Shown piece after piece: positions 51,411 through 63,579 of a stretch of DNA of 64,000 nt (within the stretch, counting starts at the first letter, position 1; every line of letters starts with the position of its first letter). A model generated the notes under the pieces. That model did not search any database. It saw only the letters and a program-made list of their open reading frames with translations, and was not told the DNA's origin. A program made the translations under genes and the position numbers. Origin of the DNA: Plasmodium relictum. Its lineage: Eukaryota; Apicomplexa; Aconoidasida; Haemosporida; Plasmodiidae. The DNA lies in assembly GCF_900005765.1 (NCBI RefSeq), contig NW_021628359.1, positions 1 to 64,000 on the forward strand, in the 5' to 3' direction.

Positions 51411-51740
51411 TTTTCTGTACAAAAACATTTATAAAGTACTGTAGAAATAAATAAATAAAGAGTATTTAGAGAAGTATCTACTAATTTTATTTTAAAATTA
51501 ATTATTTATTATAGATAAAAAATAATTTTTATATAATTACACTATATAATGTAAAATAAAAAGTTTATTTTATGTTAAATTTAAAGTATTTTAATAATGA
51601 TATGTTAATCTAATATTTTATTATTTTCAATTTGTTAAAAATTTATGGGAAAGTTCACCTAATTTTATAAAAATTATTATCTATTCTTATTAAAACTTTA
51701 ATTATTATCTGCAATTATTTTATAATATAATATACATGCT
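51411..51740 (-). repeat. Probable decayed 5' LTR
   Basis: An A-like remnant (TTATAAAGTACTG...AATAAATAAAGAGTATTTAG) followed by LTR-like sequence lies just upstream of the minus-strand gag, where a 5' LTR is expected. No hairpin B end was found. Confidence 0.35.
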
Positions 51741-54627
51741 GTATTTTATCAAAAAAAAATTAGCTTCGTAATTGATAAAATTTTTTTTTTTTTTTTTTAA
51801 TGAATAATTTATTAAAAAAAAAAAAATTAATAATTTTTTTTTTTTTATTTACCTCTATATATATACATAAATGAAAAAAAAAATTATTCTTTAAAAAATG
51901 CACTATATATGCAAAAAAAAAACAAAAAAAATCAATAGAATTTGAATGTGTGCACATTGTACTCATATTCTTACATATCCTGAATATACTACAAAACTCC
52001 CATTTATATTATAATTCATTACAAGTTCAAGGGAGTTTATAATATTCTTTATTCATTATTGATATTAAATTAGAAATCAAAATTAATTTCTGAATTCTTT
52101 AAAAAGTATAAAAAAAACTCTACAAACAATAACATTCATGAGCATTACTAAGTAATTTAGTATAAATTATAAATACATACTGATACCACATGAGACTTAT
52201 TTAAGAATATATAAATACACGCTAATATTAAAAAATCAAGTGTATAAACTAAAAGTTTTCTGAATAAATAGAATACTTATTATTTGTTTCATGGAATCAG
52301 ATGACTATATTAAATTATTAAAAATAGGTATATAGTGAAATAAAATAAAATAATTTGAAATCTTCTATAATAGAGTATTTAAATATTTATGTCATTTTTT
52401 TAAAATATTTATAATACATAAAAAAGTTATTTTTAAAGAAATAATATTTAAAATAAGAAGATATAGGGATAACATAACAAAAATTAATCTATACTATATA
52501 TATAATATGGCATAATAAACTATAATTGATAAAAAAAAAAAAATATAAATTTAATTTTTACATTATTATGCATAAATGTTGCAATGCAATTAAACTTATA
52601 TGAAACAGTATCCCTTGAAAGACTTAATGCCCCTTAAAAAGAAAATGATCATTGTATTAATTCCAAATATATGATAATCACAAAAATGAAAAAATTCATA
52701 TTAATAAGAAAATCTTTGTAAATAATATTATATCATTTCTTCTTTAATATATATATGCAGTTTATTATACATTTCTAAGAATCTTGCTAGTTATTAGGAT
52801 AAACAATACTTATATACAGAAAGAAAATAAAATTATAAAAGAAATATACATAATCAAAATGTTTCCATCTTCATAATAGTAATTGCTAAAATGTTGTAAA
52901 TATAAATAATTTTTTTTTTTAATTTTAGTCAGATAGTTTATTCTTCTGAAAAATCTTAGGAGCTAAAAATTCACATTATTAGAATAAATAGTGAAGAAAA
53001 ATTTTTTTTTCCTTTAATTAGATATATTTAACATATTAATAATTTTTTTATATATCTAATATTTTTTTATTAAAACTTAAATACTATAAAAAAAGAAAAA
53101 GTTAAATTACATGAATTTATGATATGTAAAATATATACTTTATCTAAAAATTTCATTATAAGATTATATAAGGCATAAATGAAAAATATTTGGATTATTT
53201 ATAACACAAATATAAAAAATTTAGTTTTATAAGATAAAAAAATATTTACAAAAACTTTAGACTATTACAATAAATATGTTTAAATTTTTAATGAAGTTTG
53301 AAGTTCTACTATTTCTTTTATAATATATAAATATTAGAAAAAAGAAGAGAAAATAAATAATGCGAAAAAAAAAAAAATTTAGTTCTATAATTTGTCCATA
53401 TATACTATTATTTAAGATACAATATCACATTTTTTTTTATATACAATTTTTTGCATTATTTTATTTTTAATTTGTTAATGAACTTTCTTCTATTTAAAAT
53501 TATTTGCAATTAGTTTCTTCTCTTTACTGAAAAATGATTAGTATTTAAATAAATTTAATGTTTAAAGTATTAACTTTTTTTCAAGTAGATACTAAATAAT
53601 AAACCATAATACATAAAAAAAAATTTTAAAAGAGAATTTTAAATGCTTAAGTATTAAATATAAAAATAAATTACGATTACAAAATAATTTTCAACGAACT
53701 TTTATTTGGAATCAAGTTCTTAATAAAGATTTAGATAAAAAAATACTTTTATATTTAAAAAAGAATTTATAAAAAAAATTCTTATTAAAAAATTGTTTGG
53801 AATATAAATTTTTATATAAAGAAGTTTTCCATAATTTCATACAGACAATTTTCTAAATAAAAAAGTATAAATGCAAAGTTTTCTCTAAAAAGAGGCTTGT
53901 TTAATACATTTTTGATGGAAAACCTTTTTAAAAAAATTATGGTGACAACTTTTAATTTTTCATATAATCTTATATATCTTATCAAAAATGTTCATTGTTT
54001 AATTATATTAGTGGAAAAATAGAGTTTAATATATAATTAAAAAAAAAATCATTTGTTTTTATACACATTTTTTTTTGAAAAAAAAAGGTATGAAAAAATT
54101 TTTAATAAAATAGAATAAACGAAATAAAATATTTATATAGTTTTTTACATTTTAATGAATAAAATAGTTAGATCAAAAAAAAAAAAAAAAAATTTAAATA
54201 TAAAAAAAATTTTTTTTGAGAAGATTTCACATTAAAATTTTATATTTATAATAATTTTTTTTTGTTTTTAATGAATTTAATATTGACAAAAAATATGTAA
54301 TTTTCTTAACAGTTTTTTTTTAAATGTACCTTCTAATAAATTTCATTGTTGTTACAAAAATAAATGATATGTTCTATTAACATAAAAAGTTTACACCGAT
54401 TTACAACTGGGATTCTTAAAAAATTCTTTATATTTTTTTGTTTTATTAATACTAAGAGAACTGCTATTTTTCATAATTTTTTTTTCTTAATTATATTTAC
54501 TCTTAATTATTATTTAATTTTTTCGAATTGTTAAATATTTTAGTGTAAATAAAAAAAATTATATAATGTGATAATTAATTCTAATATATTTTAGAAAATT
54601 AGTTTTGTTACTCAAATAAAAATATAC
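51741..54627. other. AT-rich upstream region of CyRPA
   Basis: No gene supported. The 51760-51966 minus frame is made of poly(A) and poly(T). The last 1-1.5 kb, with dA/dT tracts near 54170-54270, is the likely promoter region of the CyRPA gene. Confidence 0.45.
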
Positions 54628-55860
54628 ATGTTTATATATTTCCCTCCTATTATAATGTTTCTTTTAAAGAAATTTTCTTTTTTTTACTTCATATTTTTAT
54701 TATATAAGTTTATAAAAGGACATCATATTAGTCTTGTAAATGACGAATATTATGTCGTAAATAGTCCAATTTTTTGTATTAGAGAGAGTTTTATGTACTT
54801 CCGTAATGAAGTATATAGAGTTTGCGTTAATAGTAACGAAGATGAAGATTTTAATATACATATATATGTACAAAAAAGAAAGGGGAACTCATGGGAAATT
54901 GAAGACGAATTGCTTAAAGGCAAAAAAAAAAAATCCTTTATTAGTTTTTTCAGTTATGTTTATGACGAAGAAATAATAATTATATTATGTGATTTTGAGG
55001 GTTATGGAAAAAATAAAAAGATTAATTGCTTTCGCTCGCATAGTAGTACAGGAGTTGATTTTACCACAGAAAATATAAATGTACCACATGACATATTCAA
55101 TAACAAAGATTTATCATATTATTCGTCGTTTCCTTATGAATTTAACGGGGAAAAATATTTGTTAATTTGTGGTATAATTAATTACATATTTAAATCATAT
55201 GAAGGTGATTTTATTGGTTGTGCTGCCAGTAGTGACAAAGGTTCAACTTGGAAGTAAAAGCACAAAAATAAAAAAAAATAAAAAAAATGTTTTAAATTAT
55301 ATTTTTAATTTTTTTTTTTTTTTCTAATATCTTTGGATACATATTTTATAACTTAAGTAATTTAAAGATAAATATATATACATTTATATGTTTTTCTTTT
55401 TTATAGTACCAAATTTCACTTTCGTTATGATGGCACTAAACATTTTACCTCATATTTTTTATTAAAAGTTAAAATATTTAATAACAAACTGGCATTTTTT
55501 TTTCATTATGCTAGTACATCAGAAGAAAGTGGTAAATATATAGAGTGTAGTAATAAAAGCAATAATGATTTTTATTGTGAAGATGTTCATTTTGATAAGG
55601 AAAAATCATTACGAAGTGTTATTAAATTAAATGATTATTTCATTACAAGCTTCGTAAATAAAAACGATAGAAAAGCATGTTATTTATATTACACAAATGA
55701 AAATTCTTTTTTGATTAAGCCAAAAAATACTGGCGATGAATTAAGTGGGTGCTATCGAGCCTCTTTTATAAAAATACATGACAATAAAATTATGTTTGTG
55801 CATCTATCTGGATATGGAGTTTACAATATTTATACATTTAGATACCTTAATTATAAATAA
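54628..55860 (+). CDS. CyRPA: CyRPA orthologue, cysteine-rich protective antigen
   Basis: Exon 1 is 54628-55253 and exon 2 is 55407-55860. The 153-nt intron (donor AA|GTAAAA, acceptor TTTATAG) is phase 2, and the two exons sum to 1080 nt, 359 aa, against 362 in P. falciparum as I recall it. A hydrophobic signal peptide covers about residues 1-30. Ten Cys follow in the spacing and context of CyRPA (FCIRE, RVCVN, ILCDF, INCFR, LICGI, IGCAA, IECSN, FYCED, KACYL, SGCYR), fitting five disulphides. SSDKGSTW (201-208) fits the S-x-D-x-G-x-T-W box of its sialidase-like six-bladed propeller. Conserved stretches include IYVQK, FNGEKYLLICG and ENSFLIKP. In P. falciparum this micronemal protein links RH5 to Ripr during red-cell entry. 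No C-terminal hydrophobic anchor is seen. The gene looks intact. Met10 is an alternative start. Confidence 0.93.
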
Positions 55861-57651
55861 TAATTAACTTTTTAGTGCACAAAAGAATAGGTGAACTATT
55901 ACTTTGTCAATGTACTATACATTTATGCCAATAATATTAATAGCAATGAATTAGTTTTTAATAAAGACTATAGATATTTTTTTTTTTAATAACTTCGAAA
56001 AAGTGTGTATTTAAAATAAAGTTTTATTTATTACATTATCTTCCATTCATCTGATACAATAATATAGAATTGTTCTTTAAACCAAGATGTGGAATATAAA
56101 TATTTTTTGTATAGAAAATATAAAGAAAATACTTTTTTCATATTACACTGTTGAGTTGAGATACAAGATACAAAATTATAAGTATATTTAAATGGTAGTA
56201 TATGTTTTCATATAAATATTCTGTTGTATTATATTCGAACAGCATTATATTTATATGGAGATATTAAGAAGACATTTTATAATTTATACGAGTTAATAAA
56301 GTTTTTACATTACAAAAAAAATTGGAAGAAGCAAGTCATATAGTATTGCATAAATATTTATTTAACTTATGTCAACAAAAAAAATATGTTTAAAATATTA
56401 GATCATATATTTTTCAAAATATAATAATTATTACAAGGTTCTCATTGTAATATATGTAAATAATATAAAAATTTATATTAGGATATATAAAATTATGATA
56501 AATATAATCACAGTATTATTCCCTTGCAGCACGTAATAGTATAACTCTTTTTAATGATTTTTATGATAACAAGGAGCATACTGGTATTAGAAATTAAGAT
56601 AAAAGAACAAATATAGTATTATATGTCCAAACTATTTTGTTGATAGAAAAAAGAAATAATTCCTATTCTGAATAATGCGTTTTTATATATAAAAATTAAG
56701 GGAAGTACTTCCAAAATAAAAGTAAAAATACAAAAAAAATTATGTATAATTCACATATTGATAAAAAATATTATGAAGTTATTGTAACTTTTTAATAAGT
56801 ATTACGAATTTTTTTTTATTTTTTTAGTATTATCTTTGCCATAGGTATGTTAACTTATTAAAATGCTTCCATATGCTTAAAACTATAAAAAATTATATAC
56901 ATAATTTTTTTATACAATTCTATAAAAAAAGAGAAAATGTGTAAATGAAGCAATATATATGTACATATATATTATTTATAATGCATAATAAAAAAATTAA
57001 AAAAAAGGAAAATATAATAAATAAATAAATATATATATATATAATTTGTAGCTACTAGAATACAAATATTATCTAAATATATATTTTTTTTTAAAAAATA
57101 GAAATACTATTATTACTTTTGTTAAATATAGAGATTTAAAAGAATGAACAAAAAAAGTGTAATATGAAAAAATTTAAGTACTTTTTTCTAATCAAATTTT
57201 CATAGGATAAAATAAATATAATTAATAAAAAAAATATATAAATATTTGAAAAATTCTTTTTTTTTTACCTTTAAAAAAGGTAGGAATAATTTCCTTTTAA
57301 GATATTTTTTATGATTTATCTTATTATTTCTTTCATCTTTAAATTATGCGTAAATTTTTATCTATTTAAAATGAAAAAAACTATAGATGTTCAAAGTTGT
57401 AATTTAGATTAACCTTAATGCTCAAATGGAAATGTGTTAACATATTTTATTATTAAACATTTATAATGTAATAACAAATGTGCCAACAATTTAATTTTAT
57501 AAAGATTATTAAAAAATTTGTTAATATTATTTGTGTACTATAAAATATAAATATACAATTTATTAATCTCCCACTCAAATACTTTTGTAGTAATTTAAAC
57601 AATCAAGTTAATAGAGAGAATATAGAAAAATCTTTGCATATTTTAGCTTCT
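55861..57651. other. AT-rich 3' flank of CyRPA
   Basis: No further gene seen. A degenerate LTR piece lies near 57555-57630 (ATTTATTAATCTCCCACTC... AGTTAATAGAGAGAATATAG). Confidence 0.45.
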
Positions 57652-58272
57652 TGATTTATTAATTGTCTGCTCAACTACTTGAAGTATTAAACAAACAAAT
57701 TAATAAAGTGCATGTATGAATAAATATACGTTTTTAAATATATATATATATATTTTATTATATATATAATGGTTTCTTATGATAAATAATATTTAATTTG
57801 AATTAAATTATACTACATCTTTTAATAGACATGGTAAATTGTTATAAATGAGTTTTTATTTGCAAAGAATCAGTATATTATTTTAACTAAAAACACACTC
57901 ACAATTTATAACAATTAACAAAAGCCAAAACTCTAATTTATTCAATGCTATTTTTTTTTTTTTAAAATAAATACGTTGAATATAGCATAAACATCATACT
58001 TATTCATTAAGTTTTTCATGTAACTAAAAATTAATTCCCTTTTTAATTTAAAAAAAAAAGTCAACCGATAAAAAAAAAATAATTTTATTTTATTTTATCT
58101 TTTTTTTTAATTACAAAGATGTATATACGATAAAATAAACAAAACAAAAAAAAAAATAACTTTATATTTTATTTTTTTTTTGACTAGCGTCAGTACATGG
58201 TTGACTTCTATTTTCCTGACTGGTAACTCGTTGTATTTTTACAAAAGGTTAACAACAATCTTTTATTAATCA
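57652..58272 (-). repeat. LTR, subfamily 1
   Basis: A 621-bp copy from TGATTTATTAATTGTCTG to TTTTATTAATCA. Hairpin A is at 57653-57713, the block ACTAGCGTCAGTACATGG near 58182-58200, and hairpin B at 58247-58271. Confidence 0.7.
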
Positions 58273-58844
58273 TTGCTATAAGGTCATTATAGATAATTAT
58301 ATATCTTTATATAATTATTTAAGTAATTAATTTATTTTACATCTAAAATTTTAAATTAATTCTATGTTAAATAAATATTCAGCACTTCTCAGTACATTGT
58401 CAATAGACAGTATTATCTATCTTTCTAAATTTTTAGTAAGATGAAATAGAATATAAATGAAAGTTTAGTTGTATATATAAGATATTTAAGAAAATGTGTA
58501 CATTAAAGAACATTAAATTGCGTACATTTGAGCATATAAATAAAAAAAAAAAATACGCAAAATTGTTTTTTTTTTTAATTTTTTTTTTTTTTTTGGGAGT
58601 GGAGTGACACTTATGAAAAGTAATATTAAAACTTTGATTAAACAAGGAATTAATAAAAAACTATATGGGCATTAATATATTCTTAATGTATTAAGAAATG
58701 TTAAATACTCATTTAACATAGAATTAATCTAAAAATTTTTAGACATAAATAAATTAATTATTTATTTTATATTTAACATAATTATATAAAAGGTATATAA
58801 GATCTATATTAAGCATCAATAAAATAAATATAGATTTCTCTGCG

Positions 58845-58908
58845 TCCTATTTATTAATTTGAACTTTTAAAATATTATAAGGGTATTTAATTGGACAATT
58901 AATAAATC
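58845..58908 (+). repeat. Isolated LTR hairpin A
   Basis: CTATTTATTAATTTGAAC then TTGGACAATTAATAAATCA. The inner arms differ from the main consensus but the outer stem is kept. Confidence 0.5.
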
Positions 58909-59070
58909 ATTAATAGATAGTAACTTTGAATAAATGATGAATTGATGAAAAACTATCCAGGCACAATAGTAAAATTTTAATGTATTGAGAAATATTAAGT
59001 ATTTCATTAACCCATAATTGATTAAAGGATTTTAAATATAAATAAATTATTTGTATTATGCTATTTAGTT

Positions 59071-59190
59071 GGTTTATTAATTGCCTGCTAAATGACTTTT
59101 CTAGAGTACTGAACAAACAAATTAATAAAGAGAATGTATAACTAAATATACGGACTTTTAGTTTATATACTTATTTTTATTATATATATA
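59071..59190 (-). repeat. LTR fragment (A end) cut by another LTR
   Basis: Hairpin A (59072-59137) plus about 50 bp of body (ACTTTTAGTTTATATACTTA), abruptly followed by the TGGTT end of an oppositely oriented LTR at 59191. Confidence 0.6.
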
Positions 59191-59821
59191 TGGTTAATAA
59201 AAAAAAGATTATTAACCTTTTGTAATATTAAATTAGCTTACTGGTTAGGAAATTAGAAGTTAACTACTCATTGACGCTAGTTATAAAAAAAAAAAATATA
59301 TATGCATATATATATATATAGTTATATTTTTTTTATTTATTTTATTTTAATAAATCTTTGTAATTTTAAAGGAAAAAAAAAATAAATTTTTTTTTTTTTG
59401 AGAAGTTATTGATATTTTTTTTGAGTTGAAAGACTACTAATTTTTAATTGAAGGATAAAAAATGAATGTATAGCAATATAAAGTTTATGTTGCATTCTGT
59501 TTGTATATTTTGAAATAACACTGAATAACTTAGAGTTTAATTTTTGTTATCGGTTATAAATCTTGTGAATGTTTCTAATTGAAAAAATATACTTATTCTT
59601 TGTAAATAAAAATATATATATAAAAGAACATATGACTGTTAAGCAATACATAATTGTTTAATTCAAATTAAATATTATATTCTATTCTATAAAATACTAT
59701 TATATATATAATATAATAAGTATGTATATATATAAAAATTCGTATATTTAGTTATATTCATGTTCTTTATTAATTTCTTTGTTTAATACTCTAGAAAAGA
59801 CATTGAGAAGGCAATAAATCA
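59191..59821 (+). repeat. LTR, subfamily 1
   Basis: A 631-bp copy from TGGTTAATAAAAAAAAG to GGCAATAAATCA. Hairpin B is at 59192-59217, CTCATTGACGCTAGTT near 59268-59282, and hairpin A at 59761-59820. The flanks ATATA and ATGTA agree at 4 of 5 positions. Confidence 0.65.
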
Positions 59822-59834
59822 ATGTAGTAATTTT

Positions 59835-60178
59835 TATATATATATAACATTTAATTTGAATTAAGCAATTCTGCATTTGCTTAGCAGACTTATATTTCTT
59901 ATAAATATATTTCTATTTACAAAGAATAAATATATTCTTTTAATTAGAAATGAACACACAAATAATTAAGTTATAACAAATAGCAAAAATTAAACTCTAA
60001 TTATTCAATGTTATTTCAAATTATTTAGATAGAACACAACAAAAACATTATAATTTTTTTATACATTAATTTTTAAATTTTTTTAATTAAAAATTAATTT
60101 TCTTTTCAAATCTCAAAAAAAAAAAAAGAAAATGAAAATCTTTTTTTTTTATATATTGTTTATAAAAATATAAAAAAA

Positions 60179-60213
<35 letters not shown>

Positions 60214-60302
60214 TAAATAGAGCCAATGTATGGTTATCTTATTTTTTAACTAGTACATTGATTTTATTTTTATAAAAGATTAATAAAATATTTTAATAAC
60301 AA
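59835..60302 (-). repeat. LTR, subfamily 1, lacks hairpin A
   Basis: The body starts in ATAACATTTAATTTGAATTA and passes AAGAATAAATATATTCTT (59921-59938) to hairpin B at 60278-60300. An AT run lies at 60182-60211. Confidence 0.55.
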
Positions 60303-60866
60303 ACTATATATGCTTATTTACAAAGAATAAGTACATTCTTTTAATTTAGGAATGCATACAAATAATTATGTTACAACAAATAACAAAAATTAAATTCTAA
60401 GTCATTCATTATTATTTCAAAATATGCAAATCTAATATAACACACGTTATGCTTTTTATTTGTTAAAGAAAATAAAGTTTTCTTATATTCATTTTTTTAT
60501 ATTTAATGAAAAAATAAATTTTCTTTTTTTCATTCTTCAAATTTTTCCATGTGATAAAAAAGAAATGTTTTTTTTTTTGAGTTGTTAACGTTTCTGAGTT
60601 CAGAGATTATTAATTTTTTATTAAAATATAAAAATTAATGTATGAAAATATAAATTTTGTTTTGTATTCGATTTGTATATTTCGAAATAACATTGAATAA
60701 CTTAGAGTTTAATTTTTGTTATTTATTAGAATTTAATTTTGTGTGTGTATTTAATTAAAAGAATATCCTTATTCTTTGAAGATAAAAATACATTTGTGAA
60801 GAATAAAAATATATATGTTAAACAGTTGATTTATTAATTGCCTGCTCAAAAACTTTGCTAAAGTAT
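60303..60866. repeat. Two facing LTR fragments
   Basis: 60303-60560 is LTR body in minus sense and 60570-60828 is body in plus sense, together an imperfect inverted repeat. 60829-60866 is the first half of a minus-sense hairpin A (GATTTATTAATTGCCTGCTC), cut where the LTR at 60867 begins. Confidence 0.5.
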
Positions 60867-61438
60867 TAGTTAATAAAAGATACTATTAACCTTTTACAGT
60901 ATATTAAGTTAGTTTACTAGTCGTGCATATACAAGTTAGCCATGCACTGACACTAGTTAAAAAAAAAAAAATTATAAGGTTATTTTTTTTTTTGTTTATT
61001 TTTATTGTATGCACATATTTTTTGTCGGTTGACATTTGTTCTAATTAAAAAGAGAGTTAATTTTTACTTACATAAAAACTTAATGAATGAAAAGTATAAT
61101 GCTTATGTTATATTCAATGTGTATATTTCGAAATAGCATTGAATGGACTAGTGGTTAATTTTTGTTATTTGTTATAAATTTAGTGTGTATATTTTTAATT
61201 AAAAGAATATGCTTATTCTTTGTAAATAAAAACTCCTTTATAACAGTTTAACATATCTATTAAAAGATGAAGTAAAATTTAAATCAAATTAAATATTATG
61301 CATCATAAGAAACTATTATATATATAATAAATATATATATATATATATTTTAAAACATATATTTATTTATGCATGCTCTTTATTAATTTGTTTGTTTAAC
61401 ACTCTAACAAAGTCATTAAACAGGCAATTAATAAATTA
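60866..61438 (+). repeat. LTR, subfamily 1
   Basis: Hairpin B is at 60867-60890, TAGCCATGCACTGACACTAG near 60935, and hairpin A at 61374-61436. It breaks an older hairpin A on its left. Confidence 0.65.
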
Positions 61439-61439
61439 G

Positions 61440-62160
61440 TTATATACTTATGTTCTCCTTGCTCTAGATTCATTTCTTTTTATTAATTTTATTTCCCTTA
61501 GTTAATCCATAACGTCCTTAAAAGTTTCATTACCTACCATATTTATGGGAATTTTGTTTCTTATATCAATTGGAATATGTTCTCTGAATTTTTCTAAAGG
61601 TCTGATTCTGTTAAGCCAATATATTCCTCTACAAATAAAAAACTTTTAGTATAAATCGTACAATCATTAATAAAGGTATCTATGGCTTCAATTACAATTG
61701 CTTTCCCTTTTTCTTTAATTATCCTTGCTAATATTTTATCTTTTAGCTTTATTTATAAATGTGGATCTTTCCAGAACAATTTGTAATTGTAATATATTAG
61801 TTATTTCTTCGTTAATTGAAAAATTACCTAAATCCTTTTTTCAGATAGAAGAAATCATGGACCCCAATATTTTAGATGTTTCTTTTCTGGATGATTCATG
61901 CATTTTTGTTTTGTTTTCAAACACTGTGAGCCGTTAAAAGTAACCTTTTAATGATATATATTATAAATTTTGGTAATCCTTTAGATATTATGACTCTATT
62001 AATCTCATTATAGTTCATCTTGAAAATATACAATTATTCAAATAGAACAATATCACCAAATGTTTCAAATTAAAATTCTTTATTTCTTTTTTCATTCTGT
62101 TTACTTTCTAATCAAATGGATTATGTTTGTGCTGGTTTCGAGTTTCCTGCTGTTGTCTCC
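61440..62160 (-). pseudogene. Ty3/gypsy gag remnant
   Basis: The minus strand near 62010-61960 reads YNEINRVIISKGLPKF, parallel to the NIPEGLSKF segment of the gag at 51200. Near 61700-61550 it reads AIDTFINDCTIYTKSFLF, EEYIGLTESDL, then in a shifted frame KFREHIPIDIRNKIP and NETFKDVMD. Stops and frameshifts are present. It directly adjoins a minus-sense LTR at 62163, as expected for LTR followed by gag. Confidence 0.6.
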
Positions 62161-62162
62161 AA

Positions 62163-62561
62163 TTGATTTAATAACTGTCTGTTTAATGACCTTGCTAGGG
62201 TATTAAGCAAACAAATTAATAAGGAGAATGTATAAATTAATATATACAGATTTACATATATATATTTAAATATATTCATAGTAATATTTATATGGCTTCA
62301 ATTTGAATTAAGAAATTGTATATTGCTTAACAGAAATATTTTTGATTTTACAAAAGTATTTTTATTTACGAAGAATAAGTATATTCTTTTAATTAAAAAT
62401 ACACACAAAATGAAGTTATAACAAATACCAAACTCTAAATTATTCAATGTAACTTCAAAATATGCAAATTGAATATAACATAGAATTACCTTTTATACAT
62501 TAATTTTTATATTTTAATTAAAAATTAATGATCTCCCAATTCAAATACTTCATACATTAAA

Positions 62562-62592
<31 letters not shown>

Positions 62593-62691
62593 TTTTTTAA
62601 CTAGCATTGGTGCATGGCTGACTTATATCTTTCTGAATAGTGAGATATCTTTATATATTATAAAAGGTTAATAACATCTTTTATTAACCAA
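62163..62691 (-). repeat. LTR, subfamily 1, probable 5' LTR of gag remnant
   Basis: Hairpin A is at 62164-62230 and hairpin B at 62666-62689, with an AT run at 62570-62591. Its A end abuts minus-strand gag, so its orientation is right for a 5' LTR. Confidence 0.65.
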
Positions 62692-62828
62692 TATGATAAA
62701 CATTTCTATGTATAATATAAGAGTAAGTATATGCACTAAAAATCATCATATTTAATTGCACATGATATTTATTAATTTGTTTGTTTAATACTCTAGCAAA
62801 GTTATTGAATAGCCAATTAATAAACCAC
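62692..62828 (+). repeat. LTR A-end fragment
   Basis: The leading sequence ATTTCTATGTATAATATAAG and a hairpin A (62763-62826) precede the plus-strand integrase remnant. It matches the duplicated A ends at 12399-12536 and 26542-26657. Confidence 0.55.
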
Positions 62829-63450
62829 ATATACAAAATAAATTGTATATATCCAGGTTATTCAAAAATAACCCCAGAAATAGCTGAAGAAATGAGAATC
62901 ATTTATCTAAACGATTGATGAAGAAACATAAATAAGTATTTATTTAAAATAAAGGAAAAAATTTTAATTAAGAATAAATATATTAAGGTTGGAGATATTA
63001 TATCTTGTGAATTGTCTGAATATGAGAGAAATAAAATGAAACATCATAGTATAAATGTTCCATATAAGCCATATTGGTAATTCCCTCATAGAGTGACTGA
63101 TAAAAAAAATGGTAATTTAAAAATCATACCTATTTATTATAGAAGCAAGGAATTACAAATTACTTTAACAAAGATTAAATTGTTCAATAATAAAACAAAT
63201 GAAATATGTGAAAGACAAATGAGAAACTAAATGGATGTGATCTATAGGAATAATAGGAAATTCTAATAGCAAAAATATTAAAACCTAAAGGTTATTTCAA
63301 TATTTTTGATCGAGGTAAACTTTCGCAATTTGAGAATTTGAGTAAAAAAAATAGAAAAATTAATAAAGAAATGCAGAAGAAATAGGAAGTTACAAAACAA
63401 CTCAAAGAAAGCAAATTATAAATAATATCATTACCTACCTTAAGCGATAG
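62829..63450 (+). pseudogene. Ty3/gypsy integrase C-terminal remnant
   Basis: One plus-strand frame from about 62850 to 63227 reads GYSKITPEIAEEMRIIYLND, two stops, KYLFKIKEKI, IKVGDIISCELSEYERNKMK, VPYKPYW, a stop, FPHRVTDKKNGNLKI and TKIKLFNNKTNEICERQ. VGD followed by a Tyr/Trp-rich K-P-Y-W-x-F-P-H-R-V-T segment fits the SH3-like GPY/F module at the end of Ty3/gypsy integrases. Only three stops interrupt about 125 codons, so this copy decayed fairly recently. A plus-sense LTR follows directly. Confidence 0.65.
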
Positions 63451-63454
63451 AATG

Positions 63455-63543
63455 TGGTTAATAAAAGATACTATTAACCTTTTATTATATACAAAGTTAT
63501 CTTATTAGTCAGGAAAACACTAGTGAGCCATGCATTGACTCTA

Positions 63544-63579
<36 letters not shown>

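Noticed and set aside
51760..51966. 68-codon minus-strand frame
   Set aside because: Made of poly(A)/poly(T) tracts (Lys and Phe runs).
58433..59116. Minus-strand frames at 58433-58645 and 58910-59116
   Set aside because: One spans homopolymers; the other runs through LTR hairpin A sequence. Neither has domain or splice support.
61725..61937. 70-codon plus-strand frame with a signal-like start
   Set aside because: Antisense to the gag remnant at 61440-62160.
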